Source: Candidatus Sulfotelmatobacter sp.
Lineage (GTDB): Bacteria; Acidobacteriota; Terriglobia; Terriglobales; Acidobacteriaceae
DNA: 42,752 nucleotides
Assembly (NCBI GenBank): GCA_030041415.1
Contig: JASHNX010000166.1
Location: 1-42,752, forward strand
Direction: 5' to 3'
In this document: positions 7,892 to 16,539 of the stretch, one piece after another
How the letters are laid out: each line of letters begins with the position of its first letter
Position numbering within the stretch: position 1 is the first letter of the stretch
Notes under the pieces: model-generated
What the model was told of the DNA's origin: nothing
The model's database searches: none
The model's input: only the letters and a program-made list of their open reading frames with translations
Program-made: the position numbers and the translations under genes

Positions 7892-8479
7892 ATGGACGCA
7901 ACCGTAGTTCAGGGCGCAATGATCCTGCTCTTCGTCGTCGGGGTCTTCGTCTACTCCGTCATGCTCTACAACGAGCTCGTCCGCTTGCGCAACGATAACG
8001 ACCGCGCCTGGGCCAACATCGACGTGCTTCTTAAGCAGCGCCACGATGAGATTCCCAACCTTGTCGAAACCGTTAAGGGATACATGCAGCACGAGCAGCA
8101 AACCCTGCTCGCCGTCACTCAGGCTCGCGCCGCGTCCATGAATGCTGCCAGCATCCGCCAAAAAGCGCAGGCCGATCTTGCCATGACCGGCGCGCTGCGT
8201 GGCCTCTTCGCCGTCGCCGAGAATTATCCTCAACTCAAAGCCAACGAAAATTTTCTCAAGCTGCAGACGCGCATCAGCGAACTCGAAGAGCGCATCGCCG
8301 ACCGCCGCGAATTCTTCAACGATGACGTCAATACCTACAACACCCGCATCGGCCAGATTCCCTATGTCTTCGTCGCCAGCTACATGAAATTGAAGCGCCG
8401 CGACATGTTCCAGGTCTCCGACGAAGATCGACGCCTGGTCGAAGTCAAATTCCAGAATCAGAACGCGGCTGGCGCTTAA
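7892..8479 (+). CDS. lemA: LemA family protein
   Basis: 195 residues. One N-terminal membrane helix (residues ~8-24, ILLFVVGVFVYSVMLYNELV) followed by the long helical LemA domain: NDRAWANIDVLLKQRHDEIPNLVETVKGYM, then LRGLFAVAENYPQLKANENF and ELEERIADRREFFNDDVNTYN, ending FVASYMKLKRRDMFQ. Such proteins sit in the inner membrane with helices outside; their role is not settled. ATG 7892 is taken because it directly precedes the membrane helix; the reading frame runs back to a TTG at 7838 through repeat sequence. No strong ribosome site is seen. Confidence 0.92.
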   Translation: MDATVVQGAMILLFVVGVFVYSVMLYNELVRLRNDNDRAWANIDVLLKQRHDEIPNLVETVKGYMQHEQQTLLAVTQARAASMNAASIRQKAQADLAMTGALRGLFAVAENYPQLKANENFLKLQTRISELEERIADRREFFNDDVNTYNTRIGQIPYVFVASYMKLKRRDMFQVSDEDRRLVEVKFQNQNAAGA

Positions 8480-8550
8480 TCGCATTCCCTCCTGCGCTGT
8501 CATCCTCAGCACTCCCAACTAAGCTGTCATGCCTCGCGCTTTCTCCCCAC

Positions 8551-8612
8551 TGTCATCCTGAGCGGAACTTCTTCGCGCGTCGCGCGAAGAAGTGCAGTCG
8601 AAGGACCCCTTA
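8551..8612. repeat. Dispersed repeat with perfect 13-bp palindrome
   Basis: GTCATCCTGAGC, then ACTTCTTCGCGCG (8567-8579), one base, CGCGCGAAGAAGT (8581-8593), then GCAGTCGAAGGACC. The palindrome sits in the middle of the dispersed-repeat frame, where other copies carry different sequence. Confidence 0.7.
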
Positions 8613-8733
8613 GCTCTTCTTTCCCCCGATCCACCGTCAGAATCTGTCCCATCCCGATAATTCCAACAACTCCTTCCTCCGATTTCCCGCAACTAACCTC
8701 AGATGGACGACTACACTATTCAAAGAGAGGTCG

Positions 8734-9108
8734 ATGAACATGAATAACCTGCTGAAGTCCGTTCTTAAAACCGTGGTTTACATTCTCGATCAGACAGAGG
8801 ATGCCGCGGGAGATGTCCGTCATCGCGTTTCGAAGGGGGTTGACCGCGTCAGCGACCGAGTGTCCGATTTGCGCGACCGTGCACAGGATATCTATTCCGG
8901 CAACCAGGATCACACCCTGCGCAACGTTCTCACCTTCGTAGCCGGAGTCGGCGTCGGAGTCGCGACCGCCGTCTTGTTCGCGCCCGCCAGCGGCGATGAA
9001 ATTCGCAGCCAGATCGGCGAAAGGGTTCACGATATCCGGGGCCGCGTCCGCGACCGCTTCTCCTCCGAATCTGGCGAGAGGTCGGCTACCGGAACCGAAG
9101 GCGCCTAA
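8734..9108 (+). CDS. YtxH-like small membrane protein
   Basis: 124 residues. Amphipathic N-terminal half with repeated RVSDRVSDLRDRAQD heptad-like charges, one membrane helix (~65-83, VLTFVAGVGVGVATAVLFAPASG) ending in the ...APxSG(D/E)E(I/L)R motif of YtxH proteins, and a charged C-terminal helix. YtxH proteins are found in stress operons but lack a defined activity. AGAGAGG (8724-8730) is 9 bases from ATG 8740 and only 3 from ATG 8734, so translation may begin at 8740. A terminator-like hairpin follows. Confidence 0.85.
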   Translation: MNMNNLLKSVLKTVVYILDQTEDAAGDVRHRVSKGVDRVSDRVSDLRDRAQDIYSGNQDHTLRNVLTFVAGVGVGVATAVLFAPASGDEIRSQIGERVHDIRGRVRDRFSSESGERSATGTEGA

Positions 9109-9144
9109 AGGCGCGCCAAAGCCGGCAACGAATGGTTTGGGAAG

Positions 9145-9211
9145 GGCACGGCTTTAAGCCGTGCCATCAAGGGCTGCCTTGGATGAGGGCTTTAGCCCCT
9201 GAGTTTTTTTT
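9145..9211 (+). terminator. Repeat hairpin plus terminator before hemB
   Basis: GGCACGGCTT (9145-9154) pairs with AAGCCGTGCC (9156-9165), a dispersed-repeat hairpin; next GGGCT/AGCCC (9187-9198) is followed by CTGAG and eight T (9204-9211). The second hairpin with its T run is a plausible terminator for the YtxH-like gene. Confidence 0.55.
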
Positions 9212-9290
9212 GATTATCTATGAGATGGCTCCCGGCGGATTCTGCGATATCCCGTCATGAACAACCTGCGGCGTTCGCTCGAGATACCTT

Positions 9291-10376
9291 TCACGCCAGC
9301 AGCTTGGCGGCATCTTTCGCAAAATACGTAAGGATCATGCTCGCTCCCGCGCGCCGGATGCTCTGCAGTGACTCCATCATTACGCGTTCGCGCTCAATCC
9401 AGCCATTCTTTGCTGCCGCTTCGATCATCGCGTACTCGCCGGAAACCTGATACGCTGCCAGCGGCAGATCGAACCGCAGCCGCGCCGCCGCAATTATATC
9501 CAGGTACGGCATCGCCGGTTTCACCATGATCATGTCCGCGCCTTCTTCGATGTCGAGCTCAATTTCCCGCATCGCCTCCCGCAGGTTCGCTCCATCCATC
9601 TGATAAGAACGCCGGTCGCCGAATTGCGGCGCAGAATCGGCCGCCTCGCGAAACGGTCCATAAAATCCCGAGGCAAACTTCGCCGCGTAAGAAAGAATCG
9701 GCGTGTTGATGAAATTCGCCTCGTCCAGCGCTTTCCGGATCGCTGCTACTCGCCCGTCCATCATGTCTGATGGCGCAATAATATCGATGCCCGCGCGCGC
9801 CAGCGATACCGCAGTTCGCGCCAACAGCTCGAGACTTGCGTCGTTGTCGATTTCAAACTGCTGCTCGGCGTGTGTCGCAACCTTCGCCGTCGTCTTTTCG
9901 GTCGGCCGTTTCTTTTCCTTCGGGCTCGCCACAGCGATCGCCGCAGCGCCCAGTGACTTTGGCCCCGGTGTCTTTCGCACAATCCCGCAATGCCCATGCG
10001 ACATGTATTCGCATAGGCACACATCGCCCATCAAAACCAGTTGCGGGACCTCCCGTTTCATCGCCCGCGCGGCTTGTTGCACAATCCCGTCGTCCACCCA
10101 CGCTCCCGTCGCAACTTCGTCTTTCGTTTCCGGGAGTCCGAACAGAATCACAGCCGGTACGCCCAGAGCCCGCACGTCCTCGGCCTCCTTCACCGCCTGA
10201 TCTACCGACAAATTAAACACTCCAGGCATAGACCTGACTTCTTTGCGGACGCCTTCCCCCGGACAAACAAACATCGGGTAAACAAACGCCTCGGGAGTGA
10301 GACGCGTTTCTCGAACCATATTGCGAAGTTGCTCGGTGCGGCGAAGCCGGCGAAGACGGGTGATCGGGAAGGCCAT
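9291..10376 (-). CDS. hemB: Delta-aminolevulinic acid dehydratase (porphobilinogen synthase)
   Basis: Condenses two 5-aminolevulinate to porphobilinogen in tetrapyrrole synthesis; cytosolic homo-octamer in the family. 361 residues against the usual ~325-335. Seen: Zn cysteines C120, C122, C130 ([14 protein letters not shown]), [10 protein letters not shown], Schiff-base lysines K233 ([14 protein letters not shown]) and K286 ([12 protein letters not shown]), YQVSGEY. Between HGHCG and DNDA lie 45 residues (132-176) where E. coli has about 7; the extra stretch is Ala/Lys/Thr-rich and probably a loop. ATG 10376 is preferred over GTG codons at 10385/10382. Divergent from the kinase gene. Confidence 0.95.
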   Translation of the reverse strand: MAFPITRLRRLRRTEQLRNMVRETRLTPEAFVYPMFVCPGEGVRKEVRSMPGVFNLSVDQAVKEAEDVRALGVPAVILFGLPETKDEVATGAWVDDGIVQQAARAMKREVPQLVLMGDVCLCEYMSHGHCGIVRKTPGPKSLGAAAIAVASPKEKKRPTEKTTAKVATHAEQQFEIDNDASLELLARTAVSLARAGIDIIAPSDMMDGRVAAIRKALDEANFINTPILSYAAKFASGFYGPFREAADSAPQFGDRRSYQMDGANLREAMREIELDIEEGADMIMVKPAMPYLDIIAAARLRFDLPLAAYQVSGEYAMIEAAAKNGWIERERVMMESLQSIRRAGASMILTYFAKDAAKLLA

Positions 10377-10428
10377 AAGCACCACCTGACGAAGCTACCA
10401 ACGGTTAAAAAACGCCTGGAACCCATTG

Positions 10429-10437
10429 ATTCTAACA
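10429..10437 (-). promoter_or_regulatory. Extended -10 (TGTTAGAAT) upstream of hemB
   Basis: On the minus strand TGT-TAGAAT reads toward hemB, about 52 bases before its ATG. No convincing -35 at 17 bases, but a TGn extension can compensate. Confidence 0.3.
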
Positions 10438-10552
10438 GCTTGCGAGCTGCCAATCCTTGTGTTGTAAATCACAGCTCTGTGTGACGAAAGTAATCATCGG
10501 TTTTCCGAAAGCAATCTGGGAACGGCGGTTTTCCTCCGTAAAATGACAGCGG

Positions 10553-12304
10553 ATGAGTCCGTTCCAACGCCATCGTTGGTTTTTGCTCGCCGGCGTAATC
10601 ACCCTGGCATTCGCCGTAGTGTCGCTCATCGTTCCTCGCGGCCATACGCTGACCGCCATCTTTGATGTTGGCTATTTTGTCTTCATGGTTGCGGCCTGCG
10701 TGGCCATGCTCGCCACTGCGTGGTCGCAGCGGGGTGTCAATCGCACCTTCTGGCTCTTGATGGGTTCTGGCTGCTTCCTTTGGGCTTGCGACTCCGCCGC
10801 CTGGAACTATTACGAAGTCTTGCGTCAGGCTCCAGTCCCCCGCGACTGGTTCATGAACGTCATCCTGTTTCTCCATCTCGTCCCCATGATCGCCGCGGTT
10901 GGCCTGCGTCCCCACCGTTCCGAGCGCGAGCCGAGATTCCGCGGTGGAACTCTCGAATTTCTTCTCTTGCTGGTTTGGTGGTTGTTTCTCTACGCCTTTA
11001 TTGTTTTTCCGCCACAATACGTATCGGCAGATCCCACCTTGTATGGGAGAAATTCCGCCGCTCTCTATCTCGTCGAAACCGGTGTCCTCATCCTCGTGAT
11101 GGGCATCGCCGCACGCGGCGCTACCGGTGGGTGGCGATTGATCTACGTCAACCTGATGGCTGCCAGCACCCTCTACGCTCTCGACTCTCAGGGTCTCAGC
11201 CTGGCGATGGACACCGCGAATTATTATTCCGGCAGCCTCTACGACGTTCCTCTGATCGGCACCGTCTGCTGGCTCGCTGCAACCGCTCTCACGGCACCGC
11301 AGTGGCATCCCGAGCCCGCGTCCGTCCACGATAACGACAAGTGGGGAGCCGTCGTCTTGCGCATGGCTACGCTCGCCATTCTTTCCTTGCCATTAATTGG
11401 ACTATGGACTTTGCTATGGGATCGATCGCCGCTTCCCAGCCGCATCTTCAGGCTGTTCGCTGTCTTAGCGGCGATGCTCGCACTCGGAGGGTTCCTGTTT
11501 GTCCGGCAATACCTGCAAGATCGTGCACTCATCGGTCTGCTCAACAATTCCCGCAGTAGCTTCGAAAACGAGGAGAGGCTGCAGTCGCATCTCGTGCAAC
11601 GCGAAAAATTAGCCTCTCTCGGACAGTTGGTCGCTGGCGCCGCGCAGGAAATCGATCAGCCTCTCACCGCGATCATGGACTACTCTGAAAAACTCTGGTC
11701 CCATCAGCGCCTCACACCCGAGCAGGACGCGTTAGTCCGCAAAATTGTTGGCCACTCGCAGCGCACCCGCGACCTCATAGCCAACCTATTGAGCTTTTCG
11801 CAACAGAGCTCCGCTGAGAAAAAAATGGTCGATCTCTCTGTACTCCTGCAGCGCAGCGTCCAGATGCGCGAATTGCGGCTGCACGAGAAGAACATTCGCA
11901 TCGAAACTGCCATCGACGGCGATCTTCCGCTCGTCTGGGGCGACGGCCACCAGCTCTTCCAGGCTTTCGTTCAGATCGTGGAAAATGCCCTCGACGCGCT
12001 GGAAGAAGCCGGCGGGGGCCTGCTCCTCGTCACCGCTCAGCATGAAAAGAACGAGATCGTCGTCCACTTTTCCGATACTGGCACGGGCATCAAGGAACCC
12101 GATCGCGTTTTCGACCCTTTTTACACCACCAAGCCCATCGGGAAGGGCACGGGTCTCGGACTCAGCGCCGTCTACGGCGTCGTGCGTGATCACCAGGGCC
12201 AGATCACCTGCCACAACCAGTCCGAAGGAGGAGCTGTTTTCGTACTTCACTTGCCCATTGCTGTGGAGCCGCTGGCGCAGGGGGCCGGAACTGGCGGAGA
12301 CTAG
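10553..12304 (+). CDS. Membrane sensor histidine kinase with Gln in the H-box
   Basis: 583 residues. Eight or so membrane segments between residues 9 and 318, a short coiled coil (~335-352), a HisKA-like dimerisation helix, then a HATPase_c domain. The H-box reads AGAAQEIDQPLTAI: the phospho-accepting His is Gln365 (CAG at 11645-11647). The ATPase boxes are intact: N-box (VENALDALEEAGGG), DTGTGIKEPD, FDPFYTTK and GTGLGLSAVYG. So it can probably bind ATP but not autophosphorylate at the usual place. It could be a pseudokinase, a heterodimer partner, or use another residue. No response regulator is adjacent; an SseB-like gene starts 26 bp later. Confidence 0.92.
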   Translation: MSPFQRHRWFLLAGVITLAFAVVSLIVPRGHTLTAIFDVGYFVFMVAACVAMLATAWSQRGVNRTFWLLMGSGCFLWACDSAAWNYYEVLRQAPVPRDWFMNVILFLHLVPMIAAVGLRPHRSEREPRFRGGTLEFLLLLVWWLFLYAFIVFPPQYVSADPTLYGRNSAALYLVETGVLILVMGIAARGATGGWRLIYVNLMAASTLYALDSQGLSLAMDTANYYSGSLYDVPLIGTVCWLAATALTAPQWHPEPASVHDNDKWGAVVLRMATLAILSLPLIGLWTLLWDRSPLPSRIFRLFAVLAAMLALGGFLFVRQYLQDRALIGLLNNSRSSFENEERLQSHLVQREKLASLGQLVAGAAQEIDQPLTAIMDYSEKLWSHQRLTPEQDALVRKIVGHSQRTRDLIANLLSFSQQSSAEKKMVDLSVLLQRSVQMRELRLHEKNIRIETAIDGDLPLVWGDGHQLFQAFVQIVENALDALEEAGGGLLLVTAQHEKNEIVVHFSDTGTGIKEPDRVFDPFYTTKPIGKGTGLGLSAVYGVVRDHQGQITCHNQSEGGAVFVLHLPIAVEPLAQGAGTGGD

Positions 12305-12330
12305 AGAAGTACTCAATCAGGAAACAAAGC

Positions 12331-12828
12331 ATGCTGGAAGTTCTTTGGGATAAGATCACCGGCTCAGATCCGCTCACTCGTGCCATGCGCGGAGCAGACT
12401 CACAAAAGTTTGCCGAAGTATTTTCGCGGTCGACCGTCGCTTTTCTGCAGCTCCCCCGTGGCTGCGAGAACGGGCTTGATCCGAATCTCTCGCGCGAGGA
12501 GTTGCTGGCTCATTTGAGAGCGGATGCACAGGATCTTGCGCAAACGAGTGAGTTCATTCCGTTCTGCCGCACGCGCGATGGCCGTAAGGCGCTCCCGTTA
12601 TTTACCGGGAAAAATTTCGCCCAACAATTCGTCCACGCATACACAATTCAGGCGAAGCGAATCATGGAATTTGCAGTGATTGGCGTGCAGGGAAGGACAG
12701 CAGTACGTCTGTTTAACGGTGCGGATTCCCTAGTCTTCAACCCTTCGACGAAGCACGAGTACGAGCTGCCATACGAATTCTTTGCCCGTCTGCGAATGAT
12801 TCCCAGCAGCGGAGGGACACAATTCTAG
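12331..12828 (+). CDS. SseB-like domain protein
   Basis: 165 residues, soluble, no signal peptide. The middle and end (RKALPLFTGKNFAQQF, then AVRLFNGADSLVFNPSTKHEYELPYE) resemble the SseB N-terminal domain, in which a strand of hydrophobic residues is followed by LPLFTS and, later, a VLNPG-like turn and ELP. Function of the family is poorly defined. ATG has AGGAAAC upstream. It begins 26 bp after the histidine kinase stop, so the two are likely one transcript; whether it is functionally tied to that kinase is unknown. Confidence 0.65.
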   Translation: MLEVLWDKITGSDPLTRAMRGADSQKFAEVFSRSTVAFLQLPRGCENGLDPNLSREELLAHLRADAQDLAQTSEFIPFCRTRDGRKALPLFTGKNFAQQFVHAYTIQAKRIMEFAVIGVQGRTAVRLFNGADSLVFNPSTKHEYELPYEFFARLRMIPSSGGTQF

Positions 12829-12866
12829 CGGGGTTGCCCCGCCCTTATCCGCATCCCTTGCGGATT
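12828..12866. repeat. Double-hairpin dispersed repeat
   Basis: GCGGGG/CCCCGC (12828-12833 with 12837-12842) followed by ATCCGCA/TGCGGAT (12847-12853 with 12859-12865). Same two-hairpin layout as the element inside mutS2 at 13845-13890. It begins right after the SseB-like stop. Confidence 0.55.
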
Positions 12867-12926
12867 GCGTGGGAGAAAGCTCCATCTCGCTTGACCAAAA
12901 TTCCGCTCCGCTCTCCTGTACCATAA

Positions 12927-15413
12927 ATGGCGATGTCTCTCGCCTACTCTTCGGCCCGCGTCCTTGAGTTTGACTCTCTCCTCGAATTGCTCCGCGGCTA
13001 CGCTTCCTCGCCGCTCGGGCGAGCCAGAATTGCGTCTCTCGCCCCGTCCATCGACCTTTCGTGGATTGTCGAGCAGCAAGAGTTTGCCGAAGAGATCCGC
13101 GAATTTCGCCGTGTCGGCGGCCGCTTTGAATTCACTGGCCTTCTCGACGCCACTAAATCCATCGAGAAATCGCGCATCGCCGGGTCAACCCTCGAAATTT
13201 CCGAAATTCGCGACATTCTGCTCGTGGTCAATCGCGTCGCGGAGTGGCGCGAAATCGCTTTTCATCCTCCCGCTGCCATGCGTACGGAATGGCTGCGCAC
13301 GCGCTCGCTCTCCGAAACGATCGCCGACTTCGGCTCGTTCCTGCGCTTCTTCCGCAACAAGATCGATGCCGATGGCGCGCTCGAAGATAATGCTTCTCCC
13401 GGTCTTGCCCGCATTCGCCGCGAAATCGAAAAGCAGCGCCGCGAGATTCAGCAATCCTTGCAGGGATATCTCCGCCGCTTATCCGAAGGTGGTGCCGCTC
13501 AGGAAGAACTGATCACAATTCGCGGCGAACGTTTCGTCATCCCCGTCAAAGTCGAACAGAAACGCCGCGTCCCCGGCGTGGTCCACGGCGCGAGCTCCAG
13601 CGGCCAAACCGTTTTTGTCGAGCCCCTCGAAACCATCGAGCAGAACAACGAACTCGTGCGCCTGCTCGATGAAGAGCTTGCCGAGATTCACCGCATCCTT
13701 CTCGAGATGACCGCGCGCATCGGTGAAAATGCCGACGCCATCCTCGCCGCCACTTCAGCACTTGCTGAACTCGAGTTGCAATTCGCCAAAGCCCGCTTCG
13801 CCGAAGATTACAACTGCGTTGCCGTAAAACTTGATCAAGAATCATGTAGCGACGGCCACCCCCGGCCGTCGATGGCGGGCGCAGCCCGCCTGCCCAGCCT
13901 CATTCTCCACAACGCGCGCCATCCTCTGCTCGAGCGCAACCTGAAAGGGAAGAAACTCAACGTAATTCCCATCTCCATCGAACTCGAAGGAGACCGTCGT
14001 CAGCTCATCATCACGGGCCCGAACACCGGCGGCAAGACTGTCACTCTCAAAACCATTGGCCTGCTCGCGCTCATGGCGCAATCCGGCATCCCGGTTCCGG
14101 CCGATCGCGCCGAACTTCCCGTCTTTGACGCCGTGCTCGCCGACATCGGCGACTACCAATCGATCGAGCAGAATCTCTCCACGTTTTCCGCCCACGTCAC
14201 CAACATCGATTTCATTTCCCGCACCGCGACTCCCACCTCCCTCGTCCTGCTCGACGAACTTGGCTCTGCCACCGATCCCGAGGAAGGCGCCGCGCTCGCC
14301 GTCGCCATCGCCTATCATTTCGAGCAAATGGGTTGCATCACCGTTATCTCCACTCATCACACCTCGCTCAAGGTCTACGCCGCGAACACCCCGGGCGTGG
14401 TCAACGCCTCGGTCGGCTTCAATGAAACAACCCTGCAGCCGACTTACGAATTGAAGATCGGAGTGCCCGGAGCATCTGCTGGAATCAACATCGCCCAGCG
14501 CCTTGGCCTGAATCCCGCAATCATCGCCGGGGCGCGTGCGAAGCTGAGCTCACAAGCGCAGGACGTCAGCAAATTTCTCGACAAGCTGCATGCCGAACTC
14601 CGCGCCGCCGATGCCGAGCGACTGCTCCTCCGAACGGGCCAACTAGAGCTGGATTCAGAGAGACAGCGCTTGGCGGTTGAAGAAAAAAAAGCCCAGCAGG
14701 CCAAGGTTCGCGATCTCGAAAAAAAGCTGGAAAGCGTTCTGCGCGATTTCGAATATCAGGCGCGGGAAGCCATTAACGCAATTCAGGACCGTGCCGCCGC
14801 GCAGAAAGCTTCAAAAGACGCCGAACGCCGTGTCGCCAAACTGCGCCGCGAATTTCGCGAGCAGTTCGATTCCGCCGTTGTCGCCCATTCCACCGGCGCT
14901 GATCGCGGTGATCCTCACGCCGAGCCGCAAAAAGTAAAGCAGGTTTCCGAAGGAGACACCGTCAAGCTGAAATCTACTGGCCGCTCGGCGAAGATTTCTC
15001 GTCGGCTTGATGACGATCACTTCGAAGCGCAAATCGGCCCCATGAAAATGAAAATTTCACGCGACGATATTGCCGAAGTGTTCGCGCCTGCACGCCCCGC
15101 TGATTCTCCGGTCAAGGCTGCGCGCGCCCACGGCGTCTCCGTTCAGCTTGAGAACGAATCCGAAACCGCGCCTTCCGAAATCAACGTCATCGGCTACAAC
15201 GTCGACGATGCCACCCGCGAAGTCGAAAAATTCGTCGACCGCGCCTTCCTCGCCGGACTGCCCCGCGTCCGCATCGTCCACGGCAGCGGGATGGGCATCC
15301 TGCGCAAAGCCCTGCGCCAGGCCCTGCAACAGCACCCGCATGTGGAATCCGTCGCCGAACCTCCGCAAAACGAAGGTGGCGGTGGTGCCACGGTAGTCGA
15401 GTTGAGGGTGTAA
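12927..15413 (+). CDS. mutS2: Endonuclease MutS2 with in-frame repeat
   Basis: 828 residues. MutS2 lacks the mismatch-recognition domain of MutS and acts on branched DNA or collided ribosomes in studied species. Seen: core/lever helices, Walker A GPNTGGKTVT (364-371), LLDELGSATDPEEG (Walker B), STHHTSLK, a coiled-coil region with many Glu/Lys/Arg (~555-650), and a C-terminal Smr domain (INVIGYNVDDA; HGSGMGILRKAL). Residues ~306-322 are encoded by a palindromic dispersed repeat (13845-13890) lying just before the conserved NARHPLLE strand of the ATPase domain. Start ATG 12927 or 12933; no ribosome site is clear. A gene of ordinary length otherwise. Confidence 0.95.
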   Translation: MAMSLAYSSARVLEFDSLLELLRGYASSPLGRARIASLAPSIDLSWIVEQQEFAEEIREFRRVGGRFEFTGLLDATKSIEKSRIAGSTLEISEIRDILLVVNRVAEWREIAFHPPAAMRTEWLRTRSLSETIADFGSFLRFFRNKIDADGALEDNASPGLARIRREIEKQRREIQQSLQGYLRRLSEGGAAQEELITIRGERFVIPVKVEQKRRVPGVVHGASSSGQTVFVEPLETIEQNNELVRLLDEELAEIHRILLEMTARIGENADAILAATSALAELELQFAKARFAEDYNCVAVKLDQESCSDGHPRPSMAGAARLPSLILHNARHPLLERNLKGKKLNVIPISIELEGDRRQLIITGPNTGGKTVTLKTIGLLALMAQSGIPVPADRAELPVFDAVLADIGDYQSIEQNLSTFSAHVTNIDFISRTATPTSLVLLDELGSATDPEEGAALAVAIAYHFEQMGCITVISTHHTSLKVYAANTPGVVNASVGFNETTLQPTYELKIGVPGASAGINIAQRLGLNPAIIAGARAKLSSQAQDVSKFLDKLHAELRAADAERLLLRTGQLELDSERQRLAVEEKKAQQAKVRDLEKKLESVLRDFEYQAREAINAIQDRAAAQKASKDAERRVAKLRREFREQFDSAVVAHSTGADRGDPHAEPQKVKQVSEGDTVKLKSTGRSAKISRRLDDDHFEAQIGPMKMKISRDDIAEVFAPARPADSPVKAARAHGVSVQLENESETAPSEINVIGYNVDDATREVEKFVDRAFLAGLPRVRIVHGSGMGILRKALRQALQQHPHVESVAEPPQNEGGGGATVVELRV
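13845..13890. repeat. Palindromic dispersed repeat inside mutS2
   Basis: GACGGCC/GGCCGTC (13851-13857 with 13864-13870) followed by GGCGGGC/GCCCGCC (13874-13880 with 13884-13890). Two adjacent hairpins as in the intergenic element at 12828-12866. Read in frame as part of MutS2 without a stop. Confidence 0.75.
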
Positions 15414-15523
15414 GACCTTGATGGGAAATTCGGAGGGGTCCTACCCGAAGCTCTTGCAGGAACAGACCATGCTTACGCACATGCCCGCCCGAGAGCACGC
15501 GGCATGCCCACTGGGGTGAGAGG

Positions 15524-16258
15524 CTATTTTCTTCCGAGCGCCAACCCGCCTAGCGTGCCGGGCTGCACTGTAATGACATCTGGGCCAGTGATCTGACCTG
15601 CGACGATGGGCTTGTCGGGAACGGTCTCGTAAGCATATCCAGTCAAGGTGCCGCTAACGTCGCCGAATTGCCGAAGGTGTCCAATCGCGACGCTGAGCCT
15701 GGCCCAGCCATAGTGAACCTCGCCGTCAACGACGAATTTTAATCCCAAATACCGATCCCTGATGCCGTTGCCTCTGCCGGCCCACGGACCCAGGTCGGAA
15801 CCCTGGCTGCCGCCATTTTTCTTGAAAAGCTCCGCTGCCATGAATGGGACACGAACCGAGAAGTTGGCTTCTGGCCCAATTTGGGCACCGGCCGGCAAAG
15901 CGGAGGCTGCAGAAAAGAAATAGCCGCCGCCACTACTAAAACGTCTACCGGCAACCACGTTGTCGGCATTTTGGTCTCCAGATGGAAACAATCCTATTTC
16001 TGTGCCCGAGCTGCCCCTGTAGAAATCCGTCCGCAATAGAAAATCATCGACGCCGTCGTGGTTCAGATCAATGTATAAAGGTGAGCCCACGTGCGTAACC
16101 TGATCTGTCGGCGTATAGACAACCTTCGCCTCGGACGTCCCAGCCAATGCCAGCACACTCACTCCCGCTGCGCTAGCCATCTGCGCGTACGCATTGAGTT
16201 GCCGGTTAAGCGAATCGGAAATCCTGAACGTCTTGCGGGACCGGGGAGCTCTGGACAT
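15524..16258 (-). CDS. Exported protein with acidobacterial N-terminal module
   Basis: 244 residues. The N-terminus (SLNRQLNAYAQMASAAGVSV, then LALAGTSEAKVVYTP) has a hydrophobic helix and a cut-like SEA/K; I recall this LNxQLNxYA...LALA...A(K/R)xVYTP module at the start of several acidobacterial exported proteins. Next comes DLNHDGVDDF, an FG-GAP/EF-hand-like Ca site, then a beta-rich body (YLGLKFVVDGEVHYGWARL, GYAYETVPDKPIVAGQ). It ends GTLGGLALGRK, possibly a shortened sorting-type tail. ATG 16258 has GGAG 8 bases upstream. Function unknown. Confidence 0.75.
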   Translation of the reverse strand: MSRAPRSRKTFRISDSLNRQLNAYAQMASAAGVSVLALAGTSEAKVVYTPTDQVTHVGSPLYIDLNHDGVDDFLLRTDFYRGSSGTEIGLFPSGDQNADNVVAGRRFSSGGGYFFSAASALPAGAQIGPEANFSVRVPFMAAELFKKNGGSQGSDLGPWAGRGNGIRDRYLGLKFVVDGEVHYGWARLSVAIGHLRQFGDVSGTLTGYAYETVPDKPIVAGQITGPDVITVQPGTLGGLALGRK

Positions 16259-16403
16259 GGTTCTTTCTCCGAAGGCATTTCATTCCGTACGGCCCCATCA
16301 AGGTTAATGTTTCCATTGTTAAAATCGGATGATTTCACATCTATCCCGCGGTCATGCTCGAGCCGGTTCTAATGGCACTGTCCGCCGCCATTTTCAACAG
16401 CTC

Positions 16404-16460
16404 TGTCATGTTGAGCGGAGGGCATCGCCGATAGGCGATTCCCTCAGTCGAAACATCCCT
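16404..16460. repeat. Dispersed GTCATGTTGAGC-type repeat
   Basis: TGTCATGTTGAGCGG at the left, an internal hairpin ATCGCC/GGCGAT (16424-16439, flanked by AGGG/CCCT), and TCAGTCGAAACATCCCT at the right. It lies in the 281-bp spacer between the divergent genes at 15524 and 16540. Confidence 0.6.
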
Positions 16461-16539
16461 ACCCGGGTGGGTAATCGATGTTACTTTAGCGATTCCGGCG
16501 GATTGACCATTCCGTGCACGAGCGGTGTCTACTCTAGCC

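Noticed and set aside
12891-12924. TTGACC and TACCAT as a mutS2 promoter
   Set aside because: The spacer is 22 bases, too long for a sigma-70 pair, and the -10 lies against the start codon.
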